Assembly: GCA_002308235.1 (NCBI GenBank) | Contig: DBVS01000051.1 | Coordinates: 613 to 30,799 of the forward strand | Origin: Lachnospiraceae bacterium UBA1258 | Lineage (GTDB): Bacteria; Bacillota; Clostridia; Lachnospirales; Lachnospiraceae | Length of the DNA: 30,187 nt | Direction of reading: 5' to 3' | Shown: piece by piece, positions 14,912 to 23,921 of the stretch | Layout: each line of letters opens with the position of its first letter | How positions within the stretch are numbered: the stretch's first letter is position 1 | Notes under the pieces: generated by a model | Database searches by the model: none | Seen by the model: the letters and a program-made list of their open reading frames with translations, nothing else | Told to the model about the DNA's origin: nothing | Translations under genes and position numbers: made by a program

Positions 14912-17152
14912 TTAACTCCTTAATTTAACGCCTTTGGTGTCTCTGTGTCCGGCTTTGACTCTGGTAAAGAGATCCATGGATTTTCCGTTCACTTCAAAGA
15001 TACTGTCTTCGGAACCCTTGGCAAAATAAACGTTTTCAACGTTATCGGCCTTGGAAAGTTTCATACCTCTGACGCCCACGGCTGCTTTTTTCTTCTCGGG
15101 AACCTCATCAAGAGAGAACCTTAAGAAAACGCCGTCCTTTGTCTGCAGGATGATGTTCTTTCGCTCGTCAAGACGCGAAATGCTTACAATTGTATCGCCC
15201 TCGAGAAGCTTGGTGGCCGCAACGGTCTTCTTTGAAACGTCAAACTCGTTACCGTCCACGATCTTCATCATGGAAAGCGCAGTTACAAAGACAAGTCGAT
15301 TATATTTTAAGTCATCCTGACTTGCAAGATAAAGAAAACGTTCCTTCTCGGAGTTATAATTGCTAACATTATCGATTGGCGTGCCCTTTTCACGGAATCG
15401 TCCGAAGGGAAGGTCTTTTACGCGGATAGTATGTACATTTCCCACGTCGGTAAATACGCAGATCTTTCCGTCACTCTTAAGGGGAATAACGAATCTGTTT
15501 TCGGCATCGGCGGCTTCTTTGTTACGCTCGTAGGTGGTCATATCCACGGTCTTTGCATAACCGAAGCGGTCCATGAGGAACATTACATCGATAACCTTGG
15601 GTGCCTCTTCTTCTATAACGATCTCTTCCGCATCTTCTATGTCGGTGCGTCTTTTAACGGAAAACTCACGCTTAAGCTTATCCATGTCGGAAATAAGCAC
15701 ATCAGCCATGGAATCTCTGTTTTCAAGGATTTCTTTGTATCTTGCGATATTGGCAAGAGTTTCCTCGTTTTCGTTAAACAAAGCCTCCAGTTCAAGACCG
15801 ATCAGTTTATAGAGACGCATATCAAGAATGGCATTTGCCTGCTTTTCGGTAAAATCAAGCATTCCCGCCATGATCTTTGATTCCTTGGATTTAAAGCGGA
15901 TGCCCTCGGTCTTACCTTCGGTCATACAGGCCTTGGCCATGTTGCGGTCTTTTGAACCCCGAAGGATCTCGATGATAAGATCGATGATATTGACGGCTCT
16001 TATGAGACCTTCCTGGATCTCTTTCTTTTCCAGTTCCTTTTCTAAGAGTTTGGTATATTTTCTGGTGGCAATTTCAAACTGGAAATTGATGTTTTCTTCG
16101 ATAACACGTTTAAGGCTCAGTGTCTCGGGCCTTCCGCCGCAGATCGCCAGCATGTTAAAGCCGAAGGTGTCCTCAAGTCTGGTCTTTTTGTAAAGAAGGT
16201 TGATGAAGTTCTGAGGATCCGCGTCTTTCCTGAGTTCAAAGACGATCCTTATACCGTCTTTGTTTGACTGGTTGGAAATATCCAGAACATCGCTTGTTTT
16301 CTTGGCGTCTATTAAAGAAACCACGTCCGATAAGAATTTTCCGATATTGTTACCGACCATGGTATAAGGAATCTCGGTAACCACCACGTTTACCTTGCCG
16401 CCCTTGGCATTCTCCACTTCAACGCGGCCACGAACCTTGATCTTACCGGTTCCGGATTCGTAAATGTCAAGAAGTTCAGACTGATTTACCACAATACCGC
16501 CGGTGGGAAAGTCGGGTCCCTTAATGTATTTCATCAATTCTTTGACGGTAATGTCTTTATTTTTCAAGTATGCCTTGCAGGCATCGATAACTTCCGCCAG
16601 ATTGTGAGGCGGAATATTGGTGGCCATACCGACGGCGATACCTTCGGAACCGTTTACCAGAAGATTTGGAAATCTGCAGGGAAGAACCACGGGTTCTTTT
16701 TCAGTCTCGTCAAAGTTCGGCATGAAATCCACAACGTCCTTATCAAGGTCCGCAAGAATGCCGTCCTGGGTGATCTTCTGAAGTCTTGCCTCCGTATAAC
16801 GCATTGCAGCGGCTCCGTCACCTTCCATGGTGCCGAAATTACCGTGACCCTCCACCAGTGGAATGCCCTTCTTAAAGTCCTGGGTCAAAACTACAAGAGC
16901 ATCGTAAATGGAGCTGTCGCCGTGGGGATGGTATTTACCCATGGTGTCGCCCACGATCCTGGCGCTTTTCCTGTAGGGCTTATCGTATTTTATTCCAAGT
17001 TCGTGCATATCATAAAGCACGCGTCTCTGAACGGGTTTAAGACCGTCTCTTACGTCAGGAAGCGCTCTTGCAATAATAACGCTCATGGCATAATCGATGT
17101 AAGATTTCTTCATTACATCGGAGTATTCGGTTTGAAGTATTCTCGTGTCCAT
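14912..17152 (-). CDS. parC: DNA topoisomerase IV subunit A (type IIA topoisomerase)
   Basis: 746 aa DNA-cleaving subunit of a type IIA topoisomerase. The winged-helix region has KPVQRRVLYDM, the quinolone-pocket segment HPHGDSSIYDALV with Ser80 and Ser81 intact, and the catalytic Tyr119 in AAMRYTEARL. The C-terminal beta-propeller (about residues 500-746) has degenerate repeats (VIPLKSDGKICVFTDVGNV, GVRGMKLSK). It has no GyrA-box (QRRGGxG), the element needed for wrapping DNA and supercoiling, and this favours ParC over GyrA. The partner parE is 39 bp upstream. The ATG at 17152 has an AGGAA site. ParC versus a second GyrA-like enzyme is the only doubt. Confidence 0.85.
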   Translation of the reverse strand: MDTRILQTEYSDVMKKSYIDYAMSVIIARALPDVRDGLKPVQRRVLYDMHELGIKYDKPYRKSARIVGDTMGKYHPHGDSSIYDALVVLTQDFKKGIPLVEGHGNFGTMEGDGAAAMRYTEARLQKITQDGILADLDKDVVDFMPNFDETEKEPVVLPCRFPNLLVNGSEGIAVGMATNIPPHNLAEVIDACKAYLKNKDITVKELMKYIKGPDFPTGGIVVNQSELLDIYESGTGKIKVRGRVEVENAKGGKVNVVVTEIPYTMVGNNIGKFLSDVVSLIDAKKTSDVLDISNQSNKDGIRIVFELRKDADPQNFINLLYKKTRLEDTFGFNMLAICGGRPETLSLKRVIEENINFQFEIATRKYTKLLEKELEKKEIQEGLIRAVNIIDLIIEILRGSKDRNMAKACMTEGKTEGIRFKSKESKIMAGMLDFTEKQANAILDMRLYKLIGLELEALFNENEETLANIARYKEILENRDSMADVLISDMDKLKREFSVKRRTDIEDAEEIVIEEEAPKVIDVMFLMDRFGYAKTVDMTTYERNKEAADAENRFVIPLKSDGKICVFTDVGNVHTIRVKDLPFGRFREKGTPIDNVSNYNSEKERFLYLASQDDLKYNRLVFVTALSMMKIVDGNEFDVSKKTVAATKLLEGDTIVSISRLDERKNIILQTKDGVFLRFSLDEVPEKKKAAVGVRGMKLSKADNVENVYFAKGSEDSIFEVNGKSMDLFTRVKAGHRDTKGVKLRS

Positions 17153-17191
17153 TAATGAGAAATTCCTTTTCTGTCGAATTTAGTTAAGCTT

Positions 17192-19114
17192 TTATGAAAT
17201 GTCGAGTTCCGCTTCGAGAGCGTTTTCGTAAATAAAGGTACGTCTCGGAGGGACCTCAAGCCCCATAAGCATCTCGGTGATCTCGGAAGCACGCTTGGCA
17301 TCGTCGATCTCCACCTTTCTCATAAGTCTTCTCTCGGGATCCAGCGTGGTTTCCCAAAGTTGCTCCGCATCCATTTCACCGAGTCCCTTATATCTTTGAA
17401 GGGTAAAGGCACCCGTATGGTTCTTTCTGTATTTTTCAAGAGCCTCGTCGTTGTAGAGGTACTCTTCTTTTCCTTTGGAAGGAATGACCTTATAAAGAGG
17501 CGGCATAGCTATATATACATGGCCTTCATAGATAAGTTCCGGCATGAACCTGAAAAACAGGGTAAGAAGAAGGGTCGAAATATGGGCACCGTCCACATCG
17601 GCATCGGCCATGATAACGATCTTGTCGTATCTTAATTTGGTGATATCAAAGTCATTACCGTAGCCTTCGGAAAATCCGCAGCCGAAAGCATTGATCATCG
17701 CCTTTATTTCCGCATTGGCAAGGACCTTGTCTATGCTTGCTTTTTCAACATTTAAGATCTTACCTCTGATTGGAAGGATGGCCTGATACATGCGGTTTCT
17801 TGCCATTTTGGCACTGCCCCCCGCGGAATCACCTTCGACAATAAAGATCTCACACTTGGAAGCGTCTTTTGACTCACAGTTTGAAAGCTTTCCGTTGGAA
17901 TCAAAGGAATACTTCTGTTTGGAAAGCATGTTGGTCTTTGCTTTTTCCTCGGTCTTACGGAGTTTGGCAGCCTTCTCGGCGCATCCGATTATGTTCTTTA
18001 AGGTCTCAACATTTCGGTCAAAATAACGGATAAGCTCATCGCCGGTGATCTTCGATACGATCTTGGCAGCATCCTGATTGTCGAGTTTGGTCTTGGTCTG
18101 GCCTTCGAATCTGGGATCCGGATGTTTGATGGAAATGACGGCGGTAAGACCGTTTCTTACGTCCGTTCCCGTGAAGTTCTGGTCCTTATCTTTAAGGATC
18201 CCCAACTCTCTTGCATAGTTGTTGATGATATTCGTAAAAGAGGATTTAAAGCCCGTAATATGGGTTCCGCCCTCAAGAGTATTTATGTTGTTACAAAAGC
18301 CCAGAACGTTTTCGTGGAACTCGTTTATGTACTGAAAAGCAACTTCAGCCTCAATTCCCTCGAGAGCGCCCTTATAGTAGATTACGTCACACACAGGCTC
18401 TGCGGTCTTATTCATGTCTTTGATAAAGCCCACAACGCCTTCAGGCTCATGGAAGGTAATCTTCTCAACTTCTTCTTTTCTTCTGTCTTCAAAATAGATG
18501 GTAAGCTCGGGATTTAAGTATGCGGTCTCTGAAAGACGGGCCTTGATGTCGTCCTCTTTAAAACGGACCTTTTCAAAGATCTCGTCATCCGGAAGAAAAT
18601 TAACCCAGGTACCGGTTTCACGGGTCTTTCCAATTACGGGTAAAAGCCCGTTCTGAAGCTCGATGGTGGGATTTCCGCGCTCGTATTTATCCTCGTATAT
18701 GCAGCCGTCGGACTTGACCCTTACGGTTAAATGCTTGGACAAAGCATTTACTACCGAGGAACCCACACCGTGAAGACCGCCGCTTGCTTTGTAAGCGTTA
18801 TTGTCAAACTTACCGCCGGCATGAAGTGTGGTGAAAACAAGACGCTCGGCGCTTATGCCCTTTTTATGCATTCCCACGGGTATGCCTCGACCGTTATCGG
18901 AAACTGTGGCGGAACCGTCGGCCTCAAGATATACATGGATTTCGGAACAGTATCCCGAAAGATGTTCGTCAACGGAGTTATCAAGAATTTCGTACACAAG
19001 ATGATTCAGACCCCTGGTGGAAACAGAGCCTATATACATTCCGGGACGCTTCCTGACGGCTTCAAGTCCCTCCAATACGGTAATGCTTTCCGCACCGTAA
19101 TTTGATTTAGCCAT
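17192..19114 (-). CDS. parE: DNA topoisomerase IV subunit B (type IIA topoisomerase ATPase)
   Basis: 640 aa ATPase subunit. The GHKL domain shows YEILDNSVDEH, DNGRGIPVG and the ATP lid GGLHGVGSSVVNALS. The transducer has the QTK loop (FEGQTKTKL) near residue 340. The TOPRIM metal-binding motifs are EGDSAGGSAK near 430 and DADVDGAHI near 505. The C-terminal LQRYKGLGEMDAEQLWETT is intact. The length equals ParE or Gram-positive GyrB. The ParE call follows from the partner lacking a GyrA-box and from the absence of dnaA, recF or dnaN neighbours. The ATG at 19114 has a GAGAGG site. Confidence 0.85.
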   Translation of the reverse strand: MAKSNYGAESITVLEGLEAVRKRPGMYIGSVSTRGLNHLVYEILDNSVDEHLSGYCSEIHVYLEADGSATVSDNGRGIPVGMHKKGISAERLVFTTLHAGGKFDNNAYKASGGLHGVGSSVVNALSKHLTVRVKSDGCIYEDKYERGNPTIELQNGLLPVIGKTRETGTWVNFLPDDEIFEKVRFKEDDIKARLSETAYLNPELTIYFEDRRKEEVEKITFHEPEGVVGFIKDMNKTAEPVCDVIYYKGALEGIEAEVAFQYINEFHENVLGFCNNINTLEGGTHITGFKSSFTNIINNYARELGILKDKDQNFTGTDVRNGLTAVISIKHPDPRFEGQTKTKLDNQDAAKIVSKITGDELIRYFDRNVETLKNIIGCAEKAAKLRKTEEKAKTNMLSKQKYSFDSNGKLSNCESKDASKCEIFIVEGDSAGGSAKMARNRMYQAILPIRGKILNVEKASIDKVLANAEIKAMINAFGCGFSEGYGNDFDITKLRYDKIVIMADADVDGAHISTLLLTLFFRFMPELIYEGHVYIAMPPLYKVIPSKGKEEYLYNDEALEKYRKNHTGAFTLQRYKGLGEMDAEQLWETTLDPERRLMRKVEIDDAKRASEITEMLMGLEVPPRRTFIYENALEAELDIS

Positions 19115-19143
19115 AATTTACCTCTCAAAAAACATCATAAAAA

Positions 19144-19189
19144 CACACTATATTGTAACATAAAAATTTGTTCGCTACAAGATAGTGTG
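19144..19189 (-). terminator. Long inverted repeat: probable degV terminator overlapping the parE promoter
   Basis: Arms CACACTATATTGTAAC (19144-19159) and GCTACAAGATAGTGTG (19174-19189) pair at 14 of 16 positions around a 14-base loop. On the minus strand the hairpin is followed by TTTTTATGATGTTTTTT, consistent with termination of the recG-degV transcript. It begins about 48 bases after the degV stop. The stem is AT-rich, so it may be leaky. Confidence 0.55.
19152..19180 (-). promoter_or_regulatory. Candidate promoter for parE-parC
   Basis: TTGTAG (19180-19175), 17 bases, then TACAAT (19157-19152) on the minus strand. The -10 is a 5/6 match; the -35 is weak. Both hexamers lie inside the arms of the inverted repeat at 19144-19189, so transcription through the repeat from degV could affect initiation here. 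The expected leader is about 30 nt. Confidence 0.5.
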
Positions 19190-19237
19190 CTCATTTATTG
19201 TGATTTATTCTTAAGTTTAAATGCCGAAATTTTTGTA

Positions 19238-20107
19238 TCAGATCATATCCTTGGTGCAGGCGATTGCCAAAGCTCCGGGGCCGATGTGACAGCTTACGCT
19301 CAAAGAAAGACAGTCAACATATACGTCTCCGCACTCGGGGAACATTTCCTCTATCTCCTGCTTAAACTGAAGAGCCGCTTCCAGGTTCTGAGTGTGGGCA
19401 ACCATGATCTTCATTCCTTTACCGGTCTTAGGACATCCAAAACGCTCCGTAACGTCCTTAAGCATCTGGTTAAGCATGGTATACTTTGCCTGTGAGATGG
19501 TGCGAACCTTTGCGAAAGTATCAAGTTTTTCGCCCTGGATCTGCAATACGGGCTTGATCTTTAAAAACTGTCCCAGAAGAGCCGCCGCGGGAGTAAGTCT
19601 TCCGCCGCGTTTTAAATATTCAAGGGTGTCGATCATGATATAGATACTTGAATTGAATTTGTCATCTTCAAGTATTCTGCGAATTTCCTTCCCCGTAAAG
19701 CCCTTCTTTGCAAGCTCCATGGCATCAAGTACCGACTGTCTCATGGTAACGGATATTCTCTGGTTGTTTACGACCTGTACTCTCTCATCATAATCTTCGG
19801 AAAGCAAAAGGGCCGTTCTGTAGGAACTGGAAAGTCCGCTGCTCATGGGAATATAAACGACTTCCTCCGATTCCTTCAAAGCCTCGTCCCACATATTCAT
19901 TACAGTGTCTGGGCTTGGCTGGCTGGTAGATATTTTACAGTTGCCGATAAGTTTCTCGTAAAACTGATCCTGGCTTAAATTTATATCTTCAAAATATTCG
20001 ACCTCATCAATCATAAAGGGCATCGGAACGACCTTAATACCAAGTTCTTTGGCCTGGGCCTGAGTGATTCCGCTGTTACTGTCGGTCATTATTGTTATCT
20101 TGTTCAA
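19238..20107 (-). CDS. DegV family fatty-acid-binding protein (FakB-type, TTG start)
   Basis: 289 aa DegV/FakB protein, which holds a single fatty acid for phosphorylation by FakA. Family features visible are ITIMTDSNSGI at the N-terminus, CKISTSQPSPDTVMNMWDEAL near residue 57, the fatty-acid head-group serines in IPMSSGLSSSYRTA near 90, EYLKRGGRLTPAAALLGQFLKIKPVL near 165, and SCHIGPGALAIAC near the end. The start is TTG at 20107-20105 with AGGAG 7 bases upstream and no ATG alternative. It is 50 bp after recG and two genes downstream of fakA, its likely enzyme partner. Confidence 0.92.
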   Translation of the reverse strand: MNKITIMTDSNSGITQAQAKELGIKVVPMPFMIDEVEYFEDINLSQDQFYEKLIGNCKISTSQPSPDTVMNMWDEALKESEEVVYIPMSSGLSSSYRTALLLSEDYDERVQVVNNQRISVTMRQSVLDAMELAKKGFTGKEIRRILEDDKFNSSIYIMIDTLEYLKRGGRLTPAAALLGQFLKIKPVLQIQGEKLDTFAKVRTISQAKYTMLNQMLKDVTERFGCPKTGKGMKIMVAHTQNLEAALQFKQEIEEMFPECGDVYVDCLSLSVSCHIGPGALAIACTKDMI

Positions 20108-20157
20108 GTCTGTTCTCCTATGGAAAGTCTTTTCAAACCACTTATTCGATTGTACTT

Positions 20158-22179
20158 TTATATGGTCCTTATGTCAATCAAATTTCTGCTTCCGAGGGGA
20201 ATGCGGTTTTTTATAATATCGTATTTTTCGGCAGCAAGAAGCATAATGTCGGCATCGTTTACGATATCTCCGATACCGAAGTTAAGTTCTCCGCTCTGTC
20301 TGACACCGTTAAGTTCGCCTGGCCCCCTTAATTTCATGTCCTCATTGGCAATCTTAAAACCGTCGTTTGTGTCATTTAAGACTTTTAAACGCTTTAAAGT
20401 CATCTTATTGTCTGTATCAGACATAAATATGCAAAAAGAAGGCGAATCTCCCCTTCCGACTCTTCCCCTTAACTGATGGAGCTGAGAAAGCCCGAAGCGT
20501 TCCGCGTTTTCAACCATCATAAGTGTGGCATTGGGTACATCGATCCCAACTTCGATAACGGTGGTGGAAACAAGGATATCTGTCTTTCCTTCTTTAAATT
20601 CTTCCATGATCCTTGTTTTTTCCGAAGGTTTCATCTTACCGTTTAAAGAAGCGATCCTGATTTTGTCTCCAAAGTATTCACGAAGATCTTTTGTATGTTC
20701 TTCAACACTTTTAAGTTCGGTATCGGATTCATCGTTTTCGTATACCATGGGGCAGATAACGTAAACCTGATGACCTTTGTTTATTTCTTCAAGGATCTTC
20801 CTGTAGGCCTTTTCCCTGAAGGATGAATTCACAACACAATTTGCTATGGGCGTTCTGTTTTTGGGAAGCTCATCAATCACCGAAATATCAAGGCCGCCGA
20901 ACACAATCATGGCAAGAGTTCTGGGAATCGGAGTCGCACTCATAACCAGGATATGGGGCGAAAATCCCTTTTCTCTTAAGCTTTCTCTTTGCTTTACGCC
21001 AAACCTGTGCTGTTCGTCCGTAACCACCAAAGACAGATTCTTATATTCAACGGTATCAGCTATAAGCGCATGGGTTCCGATAACCACGTTTGCTTCACCG
21101 GAACCTATCATATCAAGAGCTTCTCTTCTGTCTTTTGCGCCCATCTTACCCGTAAGAAGAACGGGTCTCAGACAAAGCCCGTACTTTCCGGAAAGGGCTT
21201 TGATGTTTTCAAAATGCTGTCTTGCAAGAACTTCCGTGGGAGCCATCAACGCGCCCTGCATGCCGTTAGCCGCACAGGTAAGCAAAGCCATTACAGAAAC
21301 AATAGTCTTACCGGAACCCACATCTCCCTGGACAAGACGGTTCATAAGATAATCGCCGCTTAAATCACCGATTATTTCATCGATCACTCTTTTCTGCGCA
21401 TCCGTAAGTTTATAGGGAAGAGACTCCGTAAGACGTACACAGTCCGCAACGGGGATCATTTTATGGGTATTGGGAAGTTTCGCGGAATTTGATATCCCTT
21501 CCCGGTTCAAACGAATAAATGCCGCAAATTCGTCAAAAACAAGGCGTCGCCTTGCATAGTACTGGCTCTCGTCATCGGTGGGAAAATGAATGTTCTTTAT
21601 GGCATCGGAAAATACAGACAGATTAAAATCCCTGCATTCTTCTTTAGTTAAATAATCCTCGGGAATCGTTACACCCCGGAGGGCTCCTTCCACCGCTTTC
21701 TTTATGCTTTCGTTGGAAAGATCCTTGGTAAGTGAATAGACGGGTGTTATGGTGCACGTAAGTTTTTCGTAATCATCGATCTTAAAAAGCTTCGGCTGGT
21801 CCATTACAGGCCTGTTTTTAAAAAACTTGAAAATTCCTCTGAAAACCCTTCTGTCACCGGCTTTAACAGCTTTTAACATAAAGGGCGCATTAAAGAATTT
21901 AACGCTTACGACAAAGTTTTCACGGTCCGCAACATCAAAGGAAACAATGGTCTTTGACCCGAGCCTTAACATTTTGGGGGCGGTTTTGACTACAGCCTCC
22001 ACAGCCGTTCTTTTTCCGGGTACAGCCTCCTTAAACAAAGAAAGTGCCTCGTACCTGTCATAGCCCCTGGGGTAATAATGCAAAAGATCCTCACAGGTAA
22101 AAATCCCCAATTTATTAAAAAGCAGGGATTTCTTTTCGCCTATTCCTTTAAGAGACTGAATCGGAGATCCTTTATCCAT
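20158..22179 (-). CDS. recG: ATP-dependent DNA helicase RecG
   Basis: 673 aa superfamily 2 helicase that regresses stalled forks and branch-migrates Holliday junctions. An N-terminal wedge/OB domain (about 1-230, SLKGIGEKKSLLFNKLGI, YYPRGYDRYE) precedes the motor. Walker A is VQGDVGSGKTIVS, the DExH box is DEQHRFGVKQR, motif III is MSATPIPRTLA, motif V is STTVIEVGIDVPNATLM, and motif VI is QLHQLRGRVGRG. Length is typical. The ATG at 22179 has AGAGGAT. It lies directly after the strong fakA terminator, with only about 35 bases in which no clear promoter is visible. Expression may come from readthrough or from a promoter inside fakA. Confidence 0.97.
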   Translation of the reverse strand: MDKGSPIQSLKGIGEKKSLLFNKLGIFTCEDLLHYYPRGYDRYEALSLFKEAVPGKRTAVEAVVKTAPKMLRLGSKTIVSFDVADRENFVVSVKFFNAPFMLKAVKAGDRRVFRGIFKFFKNRPVMDQPKLFKIDDYEKLTCTITPVYSLTKDLSNESIKKAVEGALRGVTIPEDYLTKEECRDFNLSVFSDAIKNIHFPTDDESQYYARRRLVFDEFAAFIRLNREGISNSAKLPNTHKMIPVADCVRLTESLPYKLTDAQKRVIDEIIGDLSGDYLMNRLVQGDVGSGKTIVSVMALLTCAANGMQGALMAPTEVLARQHFENIKALSGKYGLCLRPVLLTGKMGAKDRREALDMIGSGEANVVIGTHALIADTVEYKNLSLVVTDEQHRFGVKQRESLREKGFSPHILVMSATPIPRTLAMIVFGGLDISVIDELPKNRTPIANCVVNSSFREKAYRKILEEINKGHQVYVICPMVYENDESDTELKSVEEHTKDLREYFGDKIRIASLNGKMKPSEKTRIMEEFKEGKTDILVSTTVIEVGIDVPNATLMMVENAERFGLSQLHQLRGRVGRGDSPSFCIFMSDTDNKMTLKRLKVLNDTNDGFKIANEDMKLRGPGELNGVRQSGELNFGIGDIVNDADIMLLAAEKYDIIKNRIPLGSRNLIDIRTI

Positions 22180-22214
22180 CTTATCCTCTGTAAAAACTTA
22201 AATGAAATACAAAG

Positions 22215-22248
22215 AAAAAAAACGAGCAGGGTCGAAACCCTGCTCGTT
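22215..22248 (-). terminator. Strong intrinsic terminator after fakA
   Basis: A stem of 11-12 bp (AACGAGCAGGG with CCCTGCTCGTT) caps a UUCG tetraloop in the minus-strand RNA and runs into a T tract (22222-22215). It starts 4 bases after the fakA stop. It separates asp23-fakA from recG-degV. Confidence 0.92.
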
Positions 22249-22252
22249 AAAC

Positions 22253-23905
22253 TCATTCAGCGGAAATGATGTAATAGTAAATCGGCTGTCCGCCGTATTG
22301 AAGTTCGACATCGCAGGACGGATATTTTTCCGACAGATAGTCGACAATTTCATTTGCATCCTCTTCACTGACTTCCTGTCCGTAGTAAATGCTGAACAGT
22401 TCAGGTTCATTTGCTTCGGCCATCTTGTCGATCATGGCAAGGGTCGCAGCCTTAATGTCCTGATTTACGGAAAGGAGCCCGCTGTCGCCGATACCCATGA
22501 AGTCACCTTCTTTAATATCCATATCGTCGATGGTGGTATCTCTTACAGCGTAGGTAACCTGACCGGTAAGAATCTTCTTGCTCTCATCGGTCATGGTCTC
22601 TGTATTGGTATCCGTATCGGCATCGGGCATGAAATTGATCAAAGCGCTGATACCCTGAGGGATAGTCTTGGTAGGAATAACCACAACCGTCTTGTCCTCA
22701 ACCAGATACTGAGCCTGATTTGCGGCAAGAATGATGTTTTTGTTGTTGGGAAGGATAAATACGGTCTTGGCATTGACCTTTTCAATGCTCTCAACAATAT
22801 CCTCAGTGGAAGGATTCATGGTCTGGCCGCCTTCGATAACAAAATCGGCGCCAAGGCCCTTAAAGATATCGGAAAGTCCGTCACCTGCGGCAACGGTAAC
22901 AAAGCCGTATTCTTTTTCTTCACCCTTAGGTTCTGCGGGAGCTTCGGGCTTCTCACCGAAAGACTGCTTTTCCGTCTTCTCGATACGAAGGTTTTCGATC
23001 TTGATGGATGAAAGCTCGCCGTATTTAAGGGATCTCTGAAGTACAAGGCCCGGGTCGTTGGTATTAAGATGAACCTTTACAACGTCGCCGTCGGCAACAA
23101 GTACCAAAGAATCACCGAGGGATTCAAGGTATTCTTTAAAGTCTATCTCGTGTTTGATATTGAAAAGCGAATTAAGAAGAATGTCGAATTCGGTGCAGTA
23201 ACCGAACTTGATCTTGGCAGCTTCTTCAGCGGGTTCTTCTTTTGCTTTTTCCGAAGAGCCGATGGAAAGGTCGATCTCCTTACCCATAAACTGATCGAAT
23301 ACGCCGTGGAAGATTTCCACAAGTCCCTGTCCGCCCGAGTCTACCACTCCTGCCTGCTTTAATACGGGCAAAAGATCGGGAGTCTTGGAAAGAACAAGTT
23401 CCGAATACTCGATAACGCTGCGAAGAAACTCTTCAAGATTTTCGCATCCTGCGTCAGAAAGCTCTCTTGCTTTGGTCGAAGCGCCCTTGGCAACGGTAAG
23501 AATGGTACCTTCCTTGGGTTTCATAACTGCCTTGTAGGCGGTTTCAACCGCTTTTTCGAAGGAATCGGCCAAAAGAGGGATGGTGATCTCGGTTTCAGCC
23601 TTGATAACCTTTGTAAAGCCTCTTAAGAGCTGAGAAAGAATAACACCCGAGTTACCTCTTGCTCCGCGAAGGGAACCGGAAGAGATCGCCTTGCAGAGAG
23701 TTTCCATGTTAATGTCGTTGGTATTCATCAAAGAATCGACTTCCTTGGCCGCAGACATGATGGTCATGGTCATGTTGGTACCCGTATCTCCGTCGGGCAC
23801 GGGGAACACGTTAAGTTCGTTTATCCATTCCTTTTTCGCTTCAAGAGTCTTGGCACCGGCCAAAAACATCTTGGCGAGGTCATTTGCATTGATAGTATTC
23901 ACCAA
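22253..23905 (-). CDS. fakA: Fatty acid kinase FakA (DAK2 domain, YloV-type; TTG or GTG start)
   Basis: 550 aa kinase that phosphorylates fatty acids presented by FakB (DegV) proteins to give acyl-phosphate for phospholipid synthesis. The DAK2-like ATP domain (about 1-200) has NVFPVPDGDTGTNMTMT with the magnesium-binding aspartates and SLRGARGNSGVILSQLLRG. The central and C-terminal regions (about 230-550) carry FGYCTEFDILL and FILPNNKNIILAANQA, typical of YloV. The first codon is TTG at 23905 (AGGAGG 8 bases upstream), directly followed by GTG at 23902, which is an equal candidate. It lies 16 bp after the Asp23-family gene, the usual yloU-yloV pair. Confidence 0.93.
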   Translation of the reverse strand: MVNTINANDLAKMFLAGAKTLEAKKEWINELNVFPVPDGDTGTNMTMTIMSAAKEVDSLMNTNDINMETLCKAISSGSLRGARGNSGVILSQLLRGFTKVIKAETEITIPLLADSFEKAVETAYKAVMKPKEGTILTVAKGASTKARELSDAGCENLEEFLRSVIEYSELVLSKTPDLLPVLKQAGVVDSGGQGLVEIFHGVFDQFMGKEIDLSIGSSEKAKEEPAEEAAKIKFGYCTEFDILLNSLFNIKHEIDFKEYLESLGDSLVLVADGDVVKVHLNTNDPGLVLQRSLKYGELSSIKIENLRIEKTEKQSFGEKPEAPAEPKGEEKEYGFVTVAAGDGLSDIFKGLGADFVIEGGQTMNPSTEDIVESIEKVNAKTVFILPNNKNIILAANQAQYLVEDKTVVVIPTKTIPQGISALINFMPDADTDTNTETMTDESKKILTGQVTYAVRDTTIDDMDIKEGDFMGIGDSGLLSVNQDIKAATLAMIDKMAEANEPELFSIYYGQEVSEEDANEIVDYLSEKYPSCDVELQYGGQPIYYYIISAE

Positions 23906-23921
23906 TGTATAGTCCTCCTAA

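Noticed and set aside
16604..17155. Plus-strand open frame of 183 codons opposite parC
   Set aside because: It mirrors the conserved parC N-terminus, lacks a ribosome binding site, and its composition is explained by antisense codon bias.
22202..23011. Long plus-strand open frame of 269 codons opposite fakA
   Set aside because: It is entirely antisense to the well-supported fakA gene and its terminator, has no ribosome binding site, and encodes no recognisable motif; it begins within the sequence between recG and the terminator.
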